Made by a program: the position numbers and the translations under genes | In this document: piece by piece, positions 35,158 through 41,557 of the stretch | Layout: every line of letters starts with the position of its first letter | How positions within the stretch are numbered: the stretch's first letter is position 1 | From: a virus | DNA length: 47,363 bases | Virus record (IMG/VR): IMGVR_UViG_3300028025_003037 | Coordinates: 1 to 47,363 of that record | Direction: 5' to 3' (one strand) | Notes under the pieces: generated by a model | What the model was told of the DNA's origin: nothing | Databases searched by the model: none | The model's input: only the letters and a program-made list of their open reading frames with translations

Positions 35158-35367
35158 ATGGAAATCAAGTCATTAGAACAAATGGAAACAATTGTTAAGA
35201 ATAACAAGGGTTTGGTATGGGATGGGTGGACAGTAGTTAATTCTTATCCTTCTGAGAAGGGTAGAACAGCCCCACAAGGGGCATTCGTGGATGGTAAATG
35301 GCATCTGCAGCGTCGCTTTGTACCTTCTAAGAATGGATGGGATATACCAGACAAGTTTGTGAGTTAA
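35158..35367 (+). CDS. Conserved small protein, unknown function
   Basis: 69 residues with GGAGA upstream. Trp-rich (VWDGWTVVNSY and GWDIP) and basic, with no cysteine. Similar small proteins occur near WhiB genes in actinophages, but no function is known to me. Confidence 0.55.
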   Translation: MEIKSLEQMETIVKNNKGLVWDGWTVVNSYPSEKGRTAPQGAFVDGKWHLQRRFVPSKNGWDIPDKFVS

Positions 35368-35368
35368 T

Positions 35369-35653
35369 ATGCCAAAGCACGAATGGAAAGATGATGCTTT
35401 GTGTTTAGATTACGACACAAATATATTCTTTGAAAAGTATGAAGATGATGAACTTCTAAGACCTGCAGTAGACAAACTTTGTTCTATGTGTCCAGTGTCT
35501 AAGATGTGTTTTGCTGTTGGTGTTTCACAAAAAGAGTGGGGTATCTGGGGTGGAGTTTATCTCGAAGGTGGACAAATATCTAAAGAGTTTTCAAAACATA
35601 AGTCTAAAACAGACTGGGCAAATACTTGGCAAAGACTAACAACGGAGCAATAA
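35369..35653 (+). CDS. WhiB-family transcription regulator
   Basis: 94 residues. Cys12, Cys38, Cys41 and Cys47 (C-x2-C-x5-C) bind a [4Fe-4S] cluster; EWGIWGG (56-62) is the WhiB turn. The family is essentially limited to Actinobacteria and their phages, where it works with sigma factor A. This is the best marker of the host group. A phage WhiB may redirect host transcription or mimic the host protein. Confidence 0.9.
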   Translation: MPKHEWKDDALCLDYDTNIFFEKYEDDELLRPAVDKLCSMCPVSKMCFAVGVSQKEWGIWGGVYLEGGQISKEFSKHKSKTDWANTWQRLTTEQ

Positions 35654-35654
35654 T

Positions 35655-35891
35655 ATGTATACAGATTCAATGAGACGAGCCTTTCGATCACTTAGGGGAC
35701 CAAAAGGATTTGAACTTCAAATAGTTGATAATGACAACTTCTTGACTGTAAAAGCAAGTGAGAAGCAGTTTATGAGTCTTTCTGGAGAAGAAAGAAAACA
35801 GGCTGTAGAGTATATGGTTCGTGCAAAAAAAGCACTTGAGGATAATGGTGCGATTGTTTTGTTGGTTAGAGAGGGTGGGGAAGAATTGTGA
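35655..35891 (+). CDS. Small protein, unknown function
   Basis: 78 residues, mixed alpha/beta, basic start (RRAFRSLRGPKG). No motif. It is followed by a GTG-started membrane gene that overlaps by four bases. Confidence 0.5.
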   Translation: MYTDSMRRAFRSLRGPKGFELQIVDNDNFLTVKASEKQFMSLSGEERKQAVEYMVRAKKALEDNGAIVLLVREGGEEL

Positions 35892-36313
35892 TAGAGTTAA
35901 TTTCATTTTCTATTTTTATTATTTTGTTCTTTATGTTAATTTTTAACAATGTTAGATTAAACATAAAGTTGTCTGAACTTAGGCTTGAAGTTATAAAGGC
36001 TTACCTAGAAAAAACAATCGTATCTGAAAAGTTAATAGAAATATCTGAAGAAAAAAATAAAAAAGACGACTATTCATCTGAAGCATTCTTAAAATTTATT
36101 TCAGATTCTAGAGACTGGGCATATCAGTATATAGATGAAGTTCAAGAAGGAATAAATAAGTTTGTTACTGATATTGAGCCTGAAATATCATACTTTGATG
36201 AGTATGGCGCAGTTGGTTCTGCGTATCCTCACTACCACTCTATGAAGAAAATTTCTGGGGCATATAAAGAACTAAAGAAACTGATACCAGAAGACTATGA
36301 TAGAATAGAGTAA
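35888..36313 (+). CDS. Membrane-anchored coiled-coil protein
   Basis: 141 residues from GTG 35888. A strongly hydrophobic N-terminus (ISFSIFIILFFMLIF) anchors a helical, charged domain. The C-terminal half ends in Tyr/Glu-rich sequence. It resembles small phage membrane proteins with a cytoplasmic coiled coil, such as spanin-like or Rz-like proteins, but no such assignment is made. Confidence 0.5.
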   Translation: MIELISFSIFIILFFMLIFNNVRLNIKLSELRLEVIKAYLEKTIVSEKLIEISEEKNKKDDYSSEAFLKFISDSRDWAYQYIDEVQEGINKFVTDIEPEISYFDEYGAVGSAYPHYHSMKKISGAYKELKKLIPEDYDRIE

Positions 36314-36462
36314 TGATCGTACTTAAATCAACTAAAAATCTTAACATGTTTATATGTGAAGAAGAGTTGTGCCAAGATGAAAGCACAAAAGTTTGGGCAA
36401 ATTCTGAGAGCAGAATCGCAGACCTTTGCGATTTCCATTATTCTGAGGCAAGTAAGCCATGA
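36313..36462 (+). CDS. Small cysteine-containing protein
   Basis: 49 residues in the TAATG overlap. C15, C20 and the C-x2-H near the end (LCDFHY) could form a zinc site. It is coupled to the second SsuD-like gene by a four-base overlap. Confidence 0.5.
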   Translation: MIVLKSTKNLNMFICEEELCQDESTKVWANSESRIADLCDFHYSEASKP

Positions 36463-37253
36463 ATTTTTTTTGGTTTGAAAGATCAAATTCTTATGATATA
36501 AAAGAAATATCTTTAGAGTTAGAAAAATCTGGTTTTTATGGGGTTCTTTTGGTGTACTCGTTTTATAGTGATGATCAATTTGTAAAAATAGCAAATGCAA
36601 TAGATGTAAATCAAAAAATAAAATATATGGTTGCCATAAGACCTCATGTTATATCTCCACAATATTTGTCTATGATAAACAATTCATTTCAAAAAATATC
36701 AAAAGACAGAATCATAATTAATTTTATAACTGGTTGGATATCGGAATATGACAAACAGGTGGGTGGAATTCAAGGTGAAGTAAATGACCTTTCTTCAAAC
36801 CTAGAAAGATCTGAGAACTTGGTAGAATATTTAAAGGTTTTAAAAAATACCGCTGGAGAAACACCAAACTTTTATGTGTCTGTTACTAATCCTATTTTAC
36901 TGGAAAAGGTTTCTGGCGATAAAGTTATTATTCCATACCAGTCATACAAGCAAAACAATTTTAGCACTAATGATTCAAGCAAAATAATGATCTATATTTC
37001 TCCAGTAATAAGAAAAACAAGAGAAGAACTTTTACCACTGATAGAAAAAAATACAAGAAGTGATGTTCAGCACTTTACCTTTGATGAGTTTGAAGCATTA
37101 TTAAACGAATTAAAAAATAAAAATATAAACAATATTTTAATGGACGAAGCAGAACCCAACGAATATATAGAAAAAAAGCACACGCTAAGTTTTGTTAGTT
37201 ATTTTACTAACAAAGAAACAAATATCCTAGGAGGAAAAAATGACACACCATAA
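36459..37253 (+). CDS. SsuD/luciferase-like flavin monooxygenase homologue B
   Basis: 264 residues. MNFFWFERSNSYD starts like SsuD strand 1; KIKYMVAIRPHVISPQYLSM and RIIINFITGW follow. SsuD has His at the position of Asn10 here. It is shorter than SsuD and lacks the long insertion and C-terminal helices. Lys/Asn-rich stretches indicate relaxed composition. It shares the core with homologues A and C, so one ancestral gene has probably been copied within the genome. Confidence 0.75.
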   Translation: MNFFWFERSNSYDIKEISLELEKSGFYGVLLVYSFYSDDQFVKIANAIDVNQKIKYMVAIRPHVISPQYLSMINNSFQKISKDRIIINFITGWISEYDKQVGGIQGEVNDLSSNLERSENLVEYLKVLKNTAGETPNFYVSVTNPILLEKVSGDKVIIPYQSYKQNNFSTNDSSKIMIYISPVIRKTREELLPLIEKNTRSDVQHFTFDEFEALLNELKNKNINNILMDEAEPNEYIEKKHTLSFVSYFTNKETNILGGKNDTP

Positions 37254-37557
37254 CGAAACAAACTCACAGATCAAGGCAGCACTTGCATCATACGGACGCT
37301 CAGTCCTTGGTGCAGCAACAGCGATGTATGCATCTGGAGTTACAGATCCGCAGACACTAGCATACTCACTACTTGGAGCACTTGTGCCCGTAGTATTAAG
37401 AGCAGCCAACCCTAATGACAAGGCATTTGGAAAGATGCCTTCAGTAGATGAGGTAGACGCAGCAGTTAAGTCTGCAAAGGTAGTAAAGAAGACCGCTAAG
37501 AAGGCTCCTGCAAAGAAGTCATCAGGCGGAGGCAAGACAACCAATCAAGTAAAATAA
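37240..37557 (+). CDS. Holin-like membrane protein
   Basis: 105 residues with a GGAGG upstream. A hydrophobic region of ~40 residues (SVLGAATAMYASGV then AYSLLGALVPVVL) is followed by AANPNDKAFG and a Lys/Ala-rich tail with GGG. This layout is typical of actinophage holins. With the genes at 27253 and 27462 the phage seems to carry three holin-like proteins. Confidence 0.55.
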   Translation: MTHHNETNSQIKAALASYGRSVLGAATAMYASGVTDPQTLAYSLLGALVPVVLRAANPNDKAFGKMPSVDEVDAAVKSAKVVKKTAKKAPAKKSSGGGKTTNQVK

Positions 37558-37558
37558 T

Positions 37559-37577
37559 ATAGTATAATTTATACTAT
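37559..37577 (+). promoter_or_regulatory. Promoter within a palindrome
   Basis: ATAGTATA, three bases, TATACTAT: an eight-base inverted repeat covering TATAAT (37563-37568). It may be an operator or a promoter that can fire both ways. It would drive the structured RNA downstream. Confidence 0.5.
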
Positions 37578-37695
37578 TCCGATCTAAGACTTTAAAAGGT
37601 TTTACAACGGATGCTCTTATGAGAAGAGAGTTAGCAGGAGTCGAACCTTCGTGGCTAATAGACCTGAGCAGTCGTCTATAAACTGCTCATTTCTT
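37575..37695 (+). ncRNA. Candidate structured RNA upstream of hsp20
   Basis: A gene-free stretch with several hairpins: CTCTT/AAGAG at 37614-37628, TTAGC/GCTAA enclosing AGG/CCT at 37631-37658, and GAGCAGT/ACTGCTC at 37666-37688 followed by ATTTCTT, a weak terminator-like end. A promoter precedes it and a separate extended -10 follows. No known class is recognised; the ends are estimates. Confidence 0.4.
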
Positions 37696-37696
37696 A

Positions 37697-37705
37697 TGCT
37701 ATAAT
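37697..37705 (+). promoter_or_regulatory. Extended -10 promoter for hsp20
   Basis: TGCTATAAT, giving a 5' leader of about 50 bases before the hsp20 ATG at 37763. Confidence 0.6.
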
Positions 37706-37738
37706 ATTAATACCTGCCCAAATGGGGGGTAAATTAAC

Positions 37739-37761
37739 TTATTCGCTTGAAAGGGGAATAA
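37739..37761 (+). promoter_or_regulatory. Candidate hairpin over hsp20 ribosome-binding site
   Basis: TTATTC (37739-37744) pairs with GAATAA (37756-37761), putting the SD AAGGGG (37751-37756) in the loop and closing base. Such hairpins act as RNA thermometers in front of many small heat-shock genes. A second hairpin (TACC...GGTA, about 37711-37731) lies upstream. The six-pair stem is short and AT-rich. Confidence 0.4.
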
Positions 37762-37762
37762 C

Positions 37763-38167
37763 ATGGTAAAAACAGCACTGGATCTTTTTAATGATCCATT
37801 TTTCAATACCTTCTCAAATTTTCAGAAGGTAACAACAACAACAAACTATCCACCTTATAACCAAATCAAACTAAATGATACAGAGTATATTCTTTCATTT
37901 GCCTTGGCTGGGTTCTCTAAGGATGATGTCTCAGTGTCGCTAGACAATCGCAAACTTACAATCAAGGGCGAGAAGCAGGATGCTGAGTTACCAGAGGGTG
38001 CGGAGTATCTACATAAGGGCATTGCTGCTCGTAAGTTTACTGATATCTTTACCCTTCCTGAGTTTGTTGAGGTAGTTGGGGCTGAGTTTAAGGATGGTAT
38101 CTTAGATATCAGACTTGAAAAGCAGATCCCAGAAGACAAACTGCCAAAAACAATCGCAATTAAGTAG
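37763..38167 (+). CDS. Small heat-shock protein (Hsp20/alpha-crystallin)
   Basis: 134 residues. The alpha-crystallin domain runs from about 33 to 122 (YILSFALAGFSKDDVSVSLD and LTIKGEK), then GAEFKDGILDIRLEK, with a C-terminal I-x-I (TIAIK) used for oligomer contacts. It is an ATP-independent holdase. Phage Hsp20 proteins are known from aquatic phages and may aid capsid assembly. Confidence 0.9.
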   Translation: MVKTALDLFNDPFFNTFSNFQKVTTTTNYPPYNQIKLNDTEYILSFALAGFSKDDVSVSLDNRKLTIKGEKQDAELPEGAEYLHKGIAARKFTDIFTLPEFVEVVGAEFKDGILDIRLEKQIPEDKLPKTIAIK

Positions 38168-38181
38168 TACAATATAAATGT

Positions 38182-38263
38182 CCCCACACAGGACCTTAGT
38201 GATGGATTAGTTACCCATTGGATAGAGACCGTGGCGCAAGTCAGGTGAATTGCCTGTGTGGGG
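38182..38263 (+). ncRNA. Candidate structured RNA closed by 11-bp stem
   Basis: CCCCACACAGG (38182-38192) pairs perfectly with CCTGTGTGGGG (38253-38263). Inside are ATGG/CCAT around 38202-38218 and an ACC/GGT stem containing GGC-GCAA-GTC, a GNRA tetraloop. The three-way junction looks like a folded RNA and is not read as a tRNA. It lies between hsp20 and an HNH gene. The RNA class is unknown. Confidence 0.55.
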
Positions 38264-38278
38264 CTTAATATTTGGCGG

Positions 38279-38284
38279 TATACT
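38279..38284 (+). promoter_or_regulatory. -10 element before HNH gene
   Basis: TATACT, seven bases before the ATG at 38292; a near-leaderless start. It lies just after the 3' arm of the structured RNA. Confidence 0.5.
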
Positions 38285-38291
38285 TAGATTA

Positions 38292-38561
38292 ATGACTGAC
38301 AAAGAGTTAGACCATTATAATAAGCAGCAGTATAAAAAGATGCTTGCTAAAATAAAAGAAGATTCTGGCTGTGTAGATTGTGGTGTTGGTAACCATATAA
38401 TTTTAGACTTTGATCACATAAGAGACAAAAAATATAACATATCTAGAATGATCCACGATGGGTTTTCATGGAAGGCTATTAAGAAAGAGATAGAAAAGTG
38501 TGAGGTGGTTTGTGCCAACTGCCACAGAATAAGAACACACAACAGACTTAATGAGCAGTAG
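38292..38561 (+). CDS. HNH endonuclease
   Basis: 89 residues from ATG 38292. CVDCG, then LDFDHIRDKK (the first His of HNH) and CEVVCANCHRIRTHNR supply the C-x2-C...D-H...C-x2-C...H pattern of small HNH nucleases. It may be a free-standing homing enzyme. It converges with the oxygenase gene downstream. Confidence 0.8.
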   Translation: MTDKELDHYNKQQYKKMLAKIKEDSGCVDCGVGNHIILDFDHIRDKKYNISRMIHDGFSWKAIKKEIEKCEVVCANCHRIRTHNRLNEQ

Positions 38562-38575
38562 TATTTATTACTTAA

Positions 38576-39151
38576 CTATCTAGTCCACCAAGAAAGACTA
38601 TATCGTGTTGTCTTCATAACCTCATTAACACCATGCTCATATTCTTTATTGCCTGGATGCATTACGAGAGACAAAGGCTTTGGCTTAATAGATAAACCCT
38701 TTTGAGGATAGAATATTTCTCCGCCTTCATAATCATCATTTAAATAAACAACAAACCCATGAGTTATTATTTTTTCTAATGGATTATATTGAGGATGATC
38801 TGGGTGAATTTCATCTGTGTGAACGCCAAGACCTGGACCTATTCTTCTAGAAACAGAGTTTATTGGTAGATAGTAGAACTCAGAAATCCCATACTCGCTA
38901 GAAAATATAGGCTTTGATCTATCCTGAAGCATATACATAAAATCATTATATTCTTTATATTTTTCTTTTAGATTAATTGAGTCAATTCTTAGTTGATTGC
39001 CATACCATTCTTTTAGACCAGATCCATCGTTGGACCCATCCCAAAGTTTTGGATCCTCTGTGGCCAGAGCAAGAACATAGTCTGCTTCAGCCTGTGTTAA
39101 AAAGTCTTCAACTACTACAATTTCGTTGTCAAAAGGTCTTATTATATTCAT
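38576..39151 (-). CDS. 2OG-Fe(II) oxygenase
   Basis: 191 residues from ATG 39151 (a longer GTG start at 39166 would overlap the promoter). His111-x-Asp113 (VHTDE), His173 (YEHG) and Arg183 form the active site, with VVYLNDDYEGGEIFYP between. The -10 TATAAT lies exactly six bases before the ATG, so the mRNA is probably leaderless. Confidence 0.85.
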   Translation of the reverse strand: MNIIRPFDNEIVVVEDFLTQAEADYVLALATEDPKLWDGSNDGSGLKEWYGNQLRIDSINLKEKYKEYNDFMYMLQDRSKPIFSSEYGISEFYYLPINSVSRRIGPGLGVHTDEIHPDHPQYNPLEKIITHGFVVYLNDDYEGGEIFYPQKGLSIKPKPLSLVMHPGNKEYEHGVNEVMKTTRYSLSWWTR

Positions 39152-39157
39152 ACAACC

Positions 39158-39193
39158 ATTATACACTATATAAGATTATGGTATACTGGATAT
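39158..39193. promoter_or_regulatory. Divergent leaderless promoters
   Basis: On the - strand TATAAT (39163-39158) stands six bases before ATG 39151. On the + strand TGG-TATACT (39182-39187) stands six bases before ATG 39194. The sequence GGTATACTGGATATATG (39180-39196) recurs exactly, inverted, at 44340-44324. Confidence 0.75.
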
Positions 39194-40072
39194 ATGTTAA
39201 AAGAAGGCGACTTTGTTATGGGATCAACCTCTGAGGGGGTTGTGCATGGTGTTATAGAGCACATTATGATAGAAGGCGGAGTATACGGAGTTCCTGGAAC
39301 AGAGTATGCAATCCAGTCGATGCCACCAGATAACCCAGCAATGGCTGTTAGAATTTACGAACAAGAAGATGGTGAGTGGGAGCCAACAGCGTACAGTATT
39401 GGTATGATGTATCAAGACGCTACAAAAGTAGAAATGGAAACAAACACAATGGATTCAGAAACAGAAATGGCTATGTTTGATGCACAAATAGGCAAGACAG
39501 ATGATTCAATGATGCCAACAAATACCTATCAAAGCAACAAGCAGGCACCGTGCTGGGATGGATATGTACAGCGTGGAATGAAGCCAGGAGCAGACGGAGG
39601 TCCAGTTCCTAACTGTGTTCCTGCTGCAAAAGCAGATGATCTATTTGAAGATGACGACACAGTTGAATACGATACAGACACAGTATCAAAGGCTGAAGGT
39701 TACTCTCCACCAGCAGGAGCAAGATCTGCTGCTCGTAGAGCAATTAAGTTTAAAGAAGATGGAAAGGCTAATGGTGCAGGAACTGCAGTTGGCTGGACTC
39801 GTGCAGGGCAGTTAGCAAGAGGAGAATCAATCTCTCTAAGTACTGTTAAGAGAATGTACTCATACTTCTCACGACATGAAGTAGACAAGAAGGGCAAGGA
39901 CTGGGGTAACTCAGAAAACCCATCTAACGGATACATAATGTGGCTTGCATGGGGTGGAGACGCAGGCTATTCATGGTCAAGAGGAATTGCTAATCGTGAA
40001 AGAGACAAGTCTCTGTTTGCTGATTTTGGTAAAGATTACACAAAAGTACAAACAGAAAGACACTCACTATAA
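39194..40072 (+). CDS. Phage structural-region protein with conserved C-terminal domain
   Basis: 292 residues. The N-terminal ~80 residues are beta-rich (GDFVMGSTSEGVVHGVIEHI). An acidic linker follows. The last ~120 residues (GYSPPAGARSAARRAIKF, VGWTRAGQLARG, MYSYFSRHEVDKKGKDW, WLAWGGDAGYSW) match a domain found in many phage proteins near prohead protease and portal genes; its function is unknown. The head genes are not in view, so a structural role is tentative. Confidence 0.6.
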   Translation: MLKEGDFVMGSTSEGVVHGVIEHIMIEGGVYGVPGTEYAIQSMPPDNPAMAVRIYEQEDGEWEPTAYSIGMMYQDATKVEMETNTMDSETEMAMFDAQIGKTDDSMMPTNTYQSNKQAPCWDGYVQRGMKPGADGGPVPNCVPAAKADDLFEDDDTVEYDTDTVSKAEGYSPPAGARSAARRAIKFKEDGKANGAGTAVGWTRAGQLARGESISLSTVKRMYSYFSRHEVDKKGKDWGNSENPSNGYIMWLAWGGDAGYSWSRGIANRERDKSLFADFGKDYTKVQTERHSL

Positions 40073-40200
40073 TGCCAAAGAAAAAAGCATCAGCATTTAA
40101 TCCTGTTCAGATCAAAGATGGCTGGATTGTTAGACTATATAAAGATGGACGAGTAAAGTCTAAGATAGCACCATACGAACCAAAACATCCTACAAAGTAA
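40072..40200 (+). CDS. Small basic protein
   Basis: 42 residues in the TAATG overlap, starting PKKKASAFNP. Basic, one beta hairpin likely (WIVRLYKDGRVKSKI). It meets the tRNA cluster tail to tail. No function recognised. Confidence 0.5.
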   Translation: MPKKKASAFNPVQIKDGWIVRLYKDGRVKSKIAPYEPKHPTK

Positions 40201-40202
40201 AG

Positions 40203-40274
40203 CACCCCTGGCAGGAATCGAACCTGCGACAAACGGATTAGAAGTCCGCTACTCTTCCGCTGAGTTACAGAGGT
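40203..40274 (-). tRNA. tRNA-Arg (anticodon TCT)
   Basis: Cloverleaf with acceptor ACCTCTG/CAGGGGT, anticodon stem with loop CTTCTAA and T arm GCAGG-TTCGATT-CCTGC. It reads AGA/AGG codons, which are frequent in this genome but often rare in Actinobacteria. No encoded CCA. Confidence 0.9.
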
Positions 40275-40278
40275 ATTG

Positions 40279-40351
40279 TATCTCCAACGGAATTCGAATC
40301 CGTGTTGCTGCCGTGAAAGGGCAGAGTCCTAGGCCACTAGACGATGAAGAC
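40279..40351 (-). tRNA. tRNA-Glu (anticodon TTC)
   Basis: Acceptor GTCTTCA/TGGAGAT with wobble pairs, anticodon stem CTGCC/GGCAG with loop CTTTCAC, and T arm ACGGA-TTCGAAT-TCCGT. It reads GAA/GAG codons. It is four bases from the tRNA-Arg, so the cluster is probably one transcript. Confidence 0.88.
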
Positions 40352-40355
40352 TTAG

Positions 40356-40429
40356 TACATCTGGAAGGACTTGAACCTTCGGCTCTCTGCATATAAGGCA
40401 GGTACTCTAACCAACTGAGTTACAGATGT
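40356..40429 (-). tRNA. tRNA-Ile (anticodon TAT)
   Basis: Acceptor ACATCTG/CAGATGT is fully paired; loop CTTATAT places anticodon TAT, and T arm GAAGG-TTCAAGT-CCTTC. It reads AUA, a codon used often here (for example near gene starts) and commonly rare in bacterial hosts. This fits codon compensation. Confidence 0.88.
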
Positions 40430-40433
40430 GTAG

Positions 40434-40508
40434 TACACCAGGTAGGACTTGAACCTACGAATAACCGAATTATGAGTTCGGGGCCTTAACCAACTTGGCT
40501 ACTGGTGC
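40434..40508 (-). tRNA. tRNA-Met (anticodon CAT)
   Basis: Acceptor GCACCAG/CTGGTGT begins with a G-U pair; anticodon stem CCGAA/TTCGG with loop CTCATAA; T arm GTAGG-TTCAAGT-CCTAC. The CAT anticodon could be elongator Met or, if the C is lysidinylated, Ile for AUA. The initiator features (mismatched first pair and three G-C pairs) are absent, so initiator tRNA is unlikely. Confidence 0.85.
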
Positions 40509-40514
40509 TAGACC

Positions 40515-40658
40515 TTATGATACTAGTATGCCAAGAAGCATTCCAATTATGAAACATAGTGTTCCAACTGTCCAGTGATAATATGTTTTCATATGCTCTT
40601 TGATAATATAACGCTTTAAATCTTTTGATATTTTTTCAAACTCTTTATTGTATGTCAT
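40515..40658 (-). CDS. Small membrane protein
   Basis: 47 residues: a cytoplasmic charged start (TYNKEFEKISKDLKRY) and one membrane span at the C-terminus (TVGTLCFIIGMLLGILV). TTGACA, a 17-base spacer and TATACT lie upstream, with exactly six bases to the ATG. It ends a few bases before the tRNA cluster, which may be on the same transcript. Confidence 0.65.
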   Translation of the reverse strand: MTYNKEFEKISKDLKRYIIKEHMKTYYHWTVGTLCFIIGMLLGILVS

Positions 40659-40664
40659 ATACTA

Positions 40665-40693
40665 AGTATATCAAAAAGAATTACCATTGTCAA
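40665..40693 (-). promoter_or_regulatory. Consensus promoter, leaderless start
   Basis: TTGACA (40693-40688), 17 bases, TATACT (40670-40665), then six bases to ATG 40658. The -35 overlaps the last codons of the CDGSH gene. This promoter may also drive the tRNA genes. Confidence 0.8.
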
Positions 40694-40821
40694 TTCTTGT
40701 CTGTGTTTTTTAAATCAACACTGTCTTTTGTTTCGTCTGCAGGGTTTTTGACTATCTTATCATTGTGAGTGCCATCACAATATGGATATATTTTTGATCT
40801 ACCACAGGTACATTGTCTCAT
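40690..40821 (-). CDS. CDGSH iron-sulfur domain protein
   Basis: 43 residues. CTCGRSKIYPYCDGTH matches the C-x-C-x2-S-x3-P-x-C-D-G-(S/T)-H signature in full; the three Cys and one His hold a [2Fe-2S] cluster as in mitoNEET. The tail is short and charged. It is one of the smallest CDGSH proteins one could expect. It may transfer electrons or clusters, perhaps to the oxygenases encoded nearby. It is very rarely noted in phages. The start is fixed by a strong promoter. Confidence 0.8.
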   Translation of the reverse strand: MRQCTCGRSKIYPYCDGTHNDKIVKNPADETKDSVDLKNTDKN

Positions 40822-40827
40822 TATTTA

Positions 40828-40856
40828 ATTGTATCACATGCGAAACAACTAGTCAA
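40828..40856 (-). promoter_or_regulatory. Promoter, leaderless start
   Basis: TTGACT (40856-40851), a 17-base spacer, TACAAT (40833-40828), then six bases to ATG 40821. Confidence 0.8.
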
Positions 40857-40870
40857 GGTGTATTTTTTAT

Positions 40871-41530
40871 TTAGTACTTATTGTTTTCGTAAAAATCTTT
40901 TGTCTTAATAAATCCAACAACAACATATCTCATTGGTCCATCTTTAACAAAATTTACACCATGATGAAACTCTTCTGAGCCTGGGAATATTACCAGGGTT
41001 CCTGGTTTTGGTTTTAGTGTTACATTAATTTTATCAAAGAACAATTCTCCACCAACATAGTCATCATTTAGGTATAGGATAGCAGCGTACTGAATGGATG
41101 GGTCCGTATCCTGGTCCGTATGAGCATACAGTTGAACACCAGCATACATTCTTTGTAATATGTTAGTGCCGTTTACTATTAAATTTGGATCTGCCATTTG
41201 AATAATGCTAACTATTTTATCGTCTATCTTTTTTGTAACATAATGATCTGAAATAGCAAGATTTTTATCTGTCCAGTTTTGAGTAATTTGCAATTTACCC
41301 TCTGCAACAAGATTGTCTATGTCATCTCTTCCATGCTTAAGTTTTGCAAATGCTTTTAAATTGTTTAGATAAATTTGTCCCCACTGCTCTTCAGTAGTGT
41401 TATTGATAACATCAAACAAACTATCTATATCTTCTTTAGATATGAAGTTTTCTATTGAAAGTATCCCGTTTGACACTTCCTCAAACTTTATTCCAAGTTC
41501 AGTTAACTCTTTAGAAAAAAATGTACTCAT
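40871..41530 (-). CDS. 2OG-Fe(II) oxygenase
   Basis: 219 residues. His137-x-Asp139 (AHTDQD), His190 (EEFHHG) and Arg201; LYLNDDYVGGELFF lies between. The N-terminal 130 residues are a long helical extension unlike the other three copies. An extended -10 (TGGTATCAT) stands six bases before the ATG. Confidence 0.85.
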   Translation of the reverse strand: MSTFFSKELTELGIKFEEVSNGILSIENFISKEDIDSLFDVINNTTEEQWGQIYLNNLKAFAKLKHGRDDIDNLVAEGKLQITQNWTDKNLAISDHYVTKKIDDKIVSIIQMADPNLIVNGTNILQRMYAGVQLYAHTDQDTDPSIQYAAILYLNDDYVGGELFFDKINVTLKPKPGTLVIFPGSEEFHHGVNFVKDGPMRYVVVGFIKTKDFYENNKY

Positions 41531-41536
41531 ATACTA

Positions 41537-41545
41537 ATGATACCA
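41537..41545 (-). promoter_or_regulatory. Extended -10 promoter, leaderless start
   Basis: TGG-TATCAT with exactly six bases to ATG 41530; no -35 visible. Confidence 0.65.
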
Positions 41546-41557
41546 CATATTGAAATA

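Noticed and set aside
37631-37658. Possible tRNA on the - strand (a TTCGACT loop like a T arm)
   Set aside because: The stem has a mismatch, and no matching acceptor, D arm or anticodon arm is found upstream. It is treated as part of a structured RNA.
38182-38561. Group I intron or HEARO/IscB-type RNA plus nuclease
   Set aside because: No intron core or split gene is seen, and the HNH protein is only 89 residues without a RuvC domain.
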